The notes under the pieces: generated by a model
The model's input: the letters and a program-made list of their open reading frames with translations, nothing else
What the model was told of the DNA's origin: nothing
The model's database searches: none
Source: Fulvivirga sp.
Lineage (GTDB): Bacteria; Bacteroidota; Bacteroidia; Cytophagales; Cyclobacteriaceae
Direction: 5' to 3'
Length of the DNA: 64,000 bases
Assembly: GCA_028280565.1 (NCBI GenBank)
Contig: JANQLQ010000070.1
Span: 25,067-89,066 of the forward strand
Program-made: the position numbers and the translations under genes
Part shown: positions 62,842 to 64,000 of the stretch, one piece after another
How the letters are laid out: the number at the start of each line of letters is the position of its first letter
How positions within the stretch are numbered: the stretch's first letter is position 1

Positions 62842-63660
62842 ATGTGTTACGATGTTGCAGCCCAAATCCGTTCTCAAATAAAGTACGCGAGGTATTACGG
62901 GAAGTCAGAAAAAGAGATAAAGGACTTAGAAGATCAATTGCAGAAGTTTGATTTTACCCCACAATACCGGGTTGACGGGTTTAGCCGGGACAAGGTAAAA
63001 CTATTGGTCGTCACGAATGATCAACCGGATCAATTTCAACAATTTGAATGGCGGTTTATCCCAAGCAGCACTAAAGATCTGTCGGAATTGAAGCTAAACA
63101 CCCTCAATGCAAAAAGCGAAACGATCTACACGTCTTGGAGTTACAAGCATTCTGCGATCTCAAAACACTGCCTCATATTCGTAGACGGATTTTTCGAACC
63201 GCACGGGTACGGTATGACAAAAAAAGAAAAGCGATACGGGAAGCCGATAGAGAACTATGTCAAGAAAGCCTACTATTACATTGAATCCAAAGCGGATGAG
63301 CCCCTGGCCTTTGCAGGCCTCTGGAATAGCTGGACTGATAAAGAAACCGGGGAAGTACACGACACTTGCACGATCATCACCGTACCAGCCAGCCCGCTTT
63401 TGACGAAGATTCATAATGTCATGCAGCGTATGCCTGCGATCATTCCTAAGAAACTGCATGCGGATTGGTTAGAGGCTGTTTCAGAGCGTCCCGACCCTGT
63501 AGTGAAGGGGAAGGCTATGTCCTTGTTAAAGCCTTATGATGACGATTTATTGAAGTATAAGACCGTGTACAACATCAAGAAGCGGGACAGTTTTGGGAAT
63601 ACACCCCAGACGATTGAGGAATTCGATTACACGGGGGATGATGAGTTCCTACCTATTTGA
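62842..63660 (+). CDS. SRAP-family abasic-site repair protein (YedK/HMCES-like)
   Basis: The product has 272 residues. It begins MCYDVAAQ, with Cys2 as the expected crosslinking residue once Met is removed. The other signatures are NAKSET (Asn about 89), VDGFFEP (Glu about 119), and TKIHNVMQRMP with His about 191. SRAP proteins bind abasic sites in single-stranded DNA through a thiazolidine link and protect replication forks. The carrier location beside a phage replication block fits with protecting replicating element DNA. The longer length than YedK (about 220) lies in the loops. Confidence 0.85.
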   Translation: MCYDVAAQIRSQIKYARYYGKSEKEIKDLEDQLQKFDFTPQYRVDGFSRDKVKLLVVTNDQPDQFQQFEWRFIPSSTKDLSELKLNTLNAKSETIYTSWSYKHSAISKHCLIFVDGFFEPHGYGMTKKEKRYGKPIENYVKKAYYYIESKADEPLAFAGLWNSWTDKETGEVHDTCTIITVPASPLLTKIHNVMQRMPAIIPKKLHADWLEAVSERPDPVVKGKAMSLLKPYDDDLLKYKTVYNIKKRDSFGNTPQTIEEFDYTGDDEFLPI

Positions 63661-64000
63661 ATTCCACTCACCGAATAAAGACCAAAGACTACCTTCCCAA
63701 CAACGATCTATAGCGATTATAGCAACAAAAATCAATACAATAATGGGTAGGAAGTAGTTCAGGAAATGAGGCTTGATTAACATAAAGTTTAATACATTCT
63801 TTGCAAACTTTGGATCTTTCCAAAGGGGGAATCCCACATATATGCACCTTGCTTCAGTGATTCTTACATAGTAACTATTAGTAAGCCAGCTTATGTGGAC
63901 TATGGATTCTGTATTCTGGTGTTTTTCAAAAATAGGCTTTGGGCATTTGTTTACATTTGTTACATGCTTTTTAAACGCATCATATCTTTTTCCTTCAGGA
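63649..64000 (-). CDS. Partial membrane-anchored protein, 5' end beyond the window
   Basis: The open frame extends to the right edge with no start required (at least 116 residues). The readable end contains HVTNVNKCPKPIFEKHQN, SYYVRITEARCIYVGFPLWKDP, and a C-terminal membrane helix FLPIIVLIFVAIIAI. It overlaps the SRAP gene end by 12 bp in a convergent arrangement. Function unknown. Confidence 0.5.
   Translation of the reverse strand, partial: PEGKRYDAFKKHVTNVNKCPKPIFEKHQNTESIVHISWLTNSYYVRITEARCIYVGFPLWKDPKFAKNVLNFMLIKPHFLNYFLPIIVLIFVAIIAIDRCWEGSLWSLFGEWNSNR

Noticed and set aside
1..64000. CRISPR arrays, tRNA or rRNA genes, diversity-generating retroelement
   Set aside because: No regular direct repeats with unique spacers, tRNA-like folds, rRNA sequence, reverse transcriptase or template/variable repeat pair were seen.

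Overview
The window reads as a Bacteroidota chromosome, probably a free-living Cytophagia-like member. The evidence is a SusC/SusD pair, several secreted hydrolases, two proteins with type IX secretion (T9SS) C-terminal sorting domains, and many short A+T-rich intergenic regions. Two blocks are visible: a polysaccharide utilization locus (PUL, about 0.3-39 kb, almost all on the minus strand) and a phage-derived element (about 42.6-63.7 kb, mostly on the plus strand), joined by a short stretch of regulators and accessory genes.

PUL, read in transcription order from 39 kb down to 0.3 kb. A SusC transporter and SusD binding lipoprotein come first and end in a hairpin. Next are two large beta-propeller proteins with GH74-like active-site aspartates and T9SS tails. 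Then follow a sulfatase, a GH42-like beta-galactosidase, a second sulfatase and a GH106 alpha-L-rhamnosidase, tightly packed. An isoprenylcysteine-methyltransferase-like membrane protein and a third sulfatase follow. A divergent AraC regulator sits at 14-15 kb. Beyond it are a frameshifted DapA-like lyase, a cupin, a parallel beta-helix protein, a nucleoside-hydrolase-like enzyme, two GH130 paralogues flanking a GH35 beta-galactosidase, and a GH2 enzyme. Three sulfatases, a rhamnosidase and several beta-galactosidase-type enzymes suggest a sulfated polysaccharide containing rhamnose and galactose, such as an algal one; the exact substrate is inferred. A 40-bp element occurs upstream of both susC and the first GH74-like gene, which suggests shared control.

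Junction (39.5-42.6 kb): an XRE regulator, a 57-residue lipoprotein, a TPR membrane protein and an AbiH-family abortive-infection protein.

Phage-derived element: a CI-like repressor faces a run of tiny early genes across an operator-like region. These lead to a DUF3850 protein, a 914-residue Toprim/SF3 primase-helicase and a ParB-domain protein. Two A+T-rich membrane-protein genes then flank an intergenic region packed with GTTACA/TGTAAC repeats, a candidate replication origin or regulator-binding array. A structural block follows: a tail-type protein, a tail fibre, an esterase with a lectin-like tail, an S49 protease fused to a scaffold-like region, the capsid protein, and further small proteins. 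A SRAP (YedK/HMCES-like) gene and a partial membrane-protein gene close the window. No integrase, terminase, portal or tape-measure gene was recognised here, and the fibre genes precede the capsid genes, so the element is either incomplete in this window or unusually organised.
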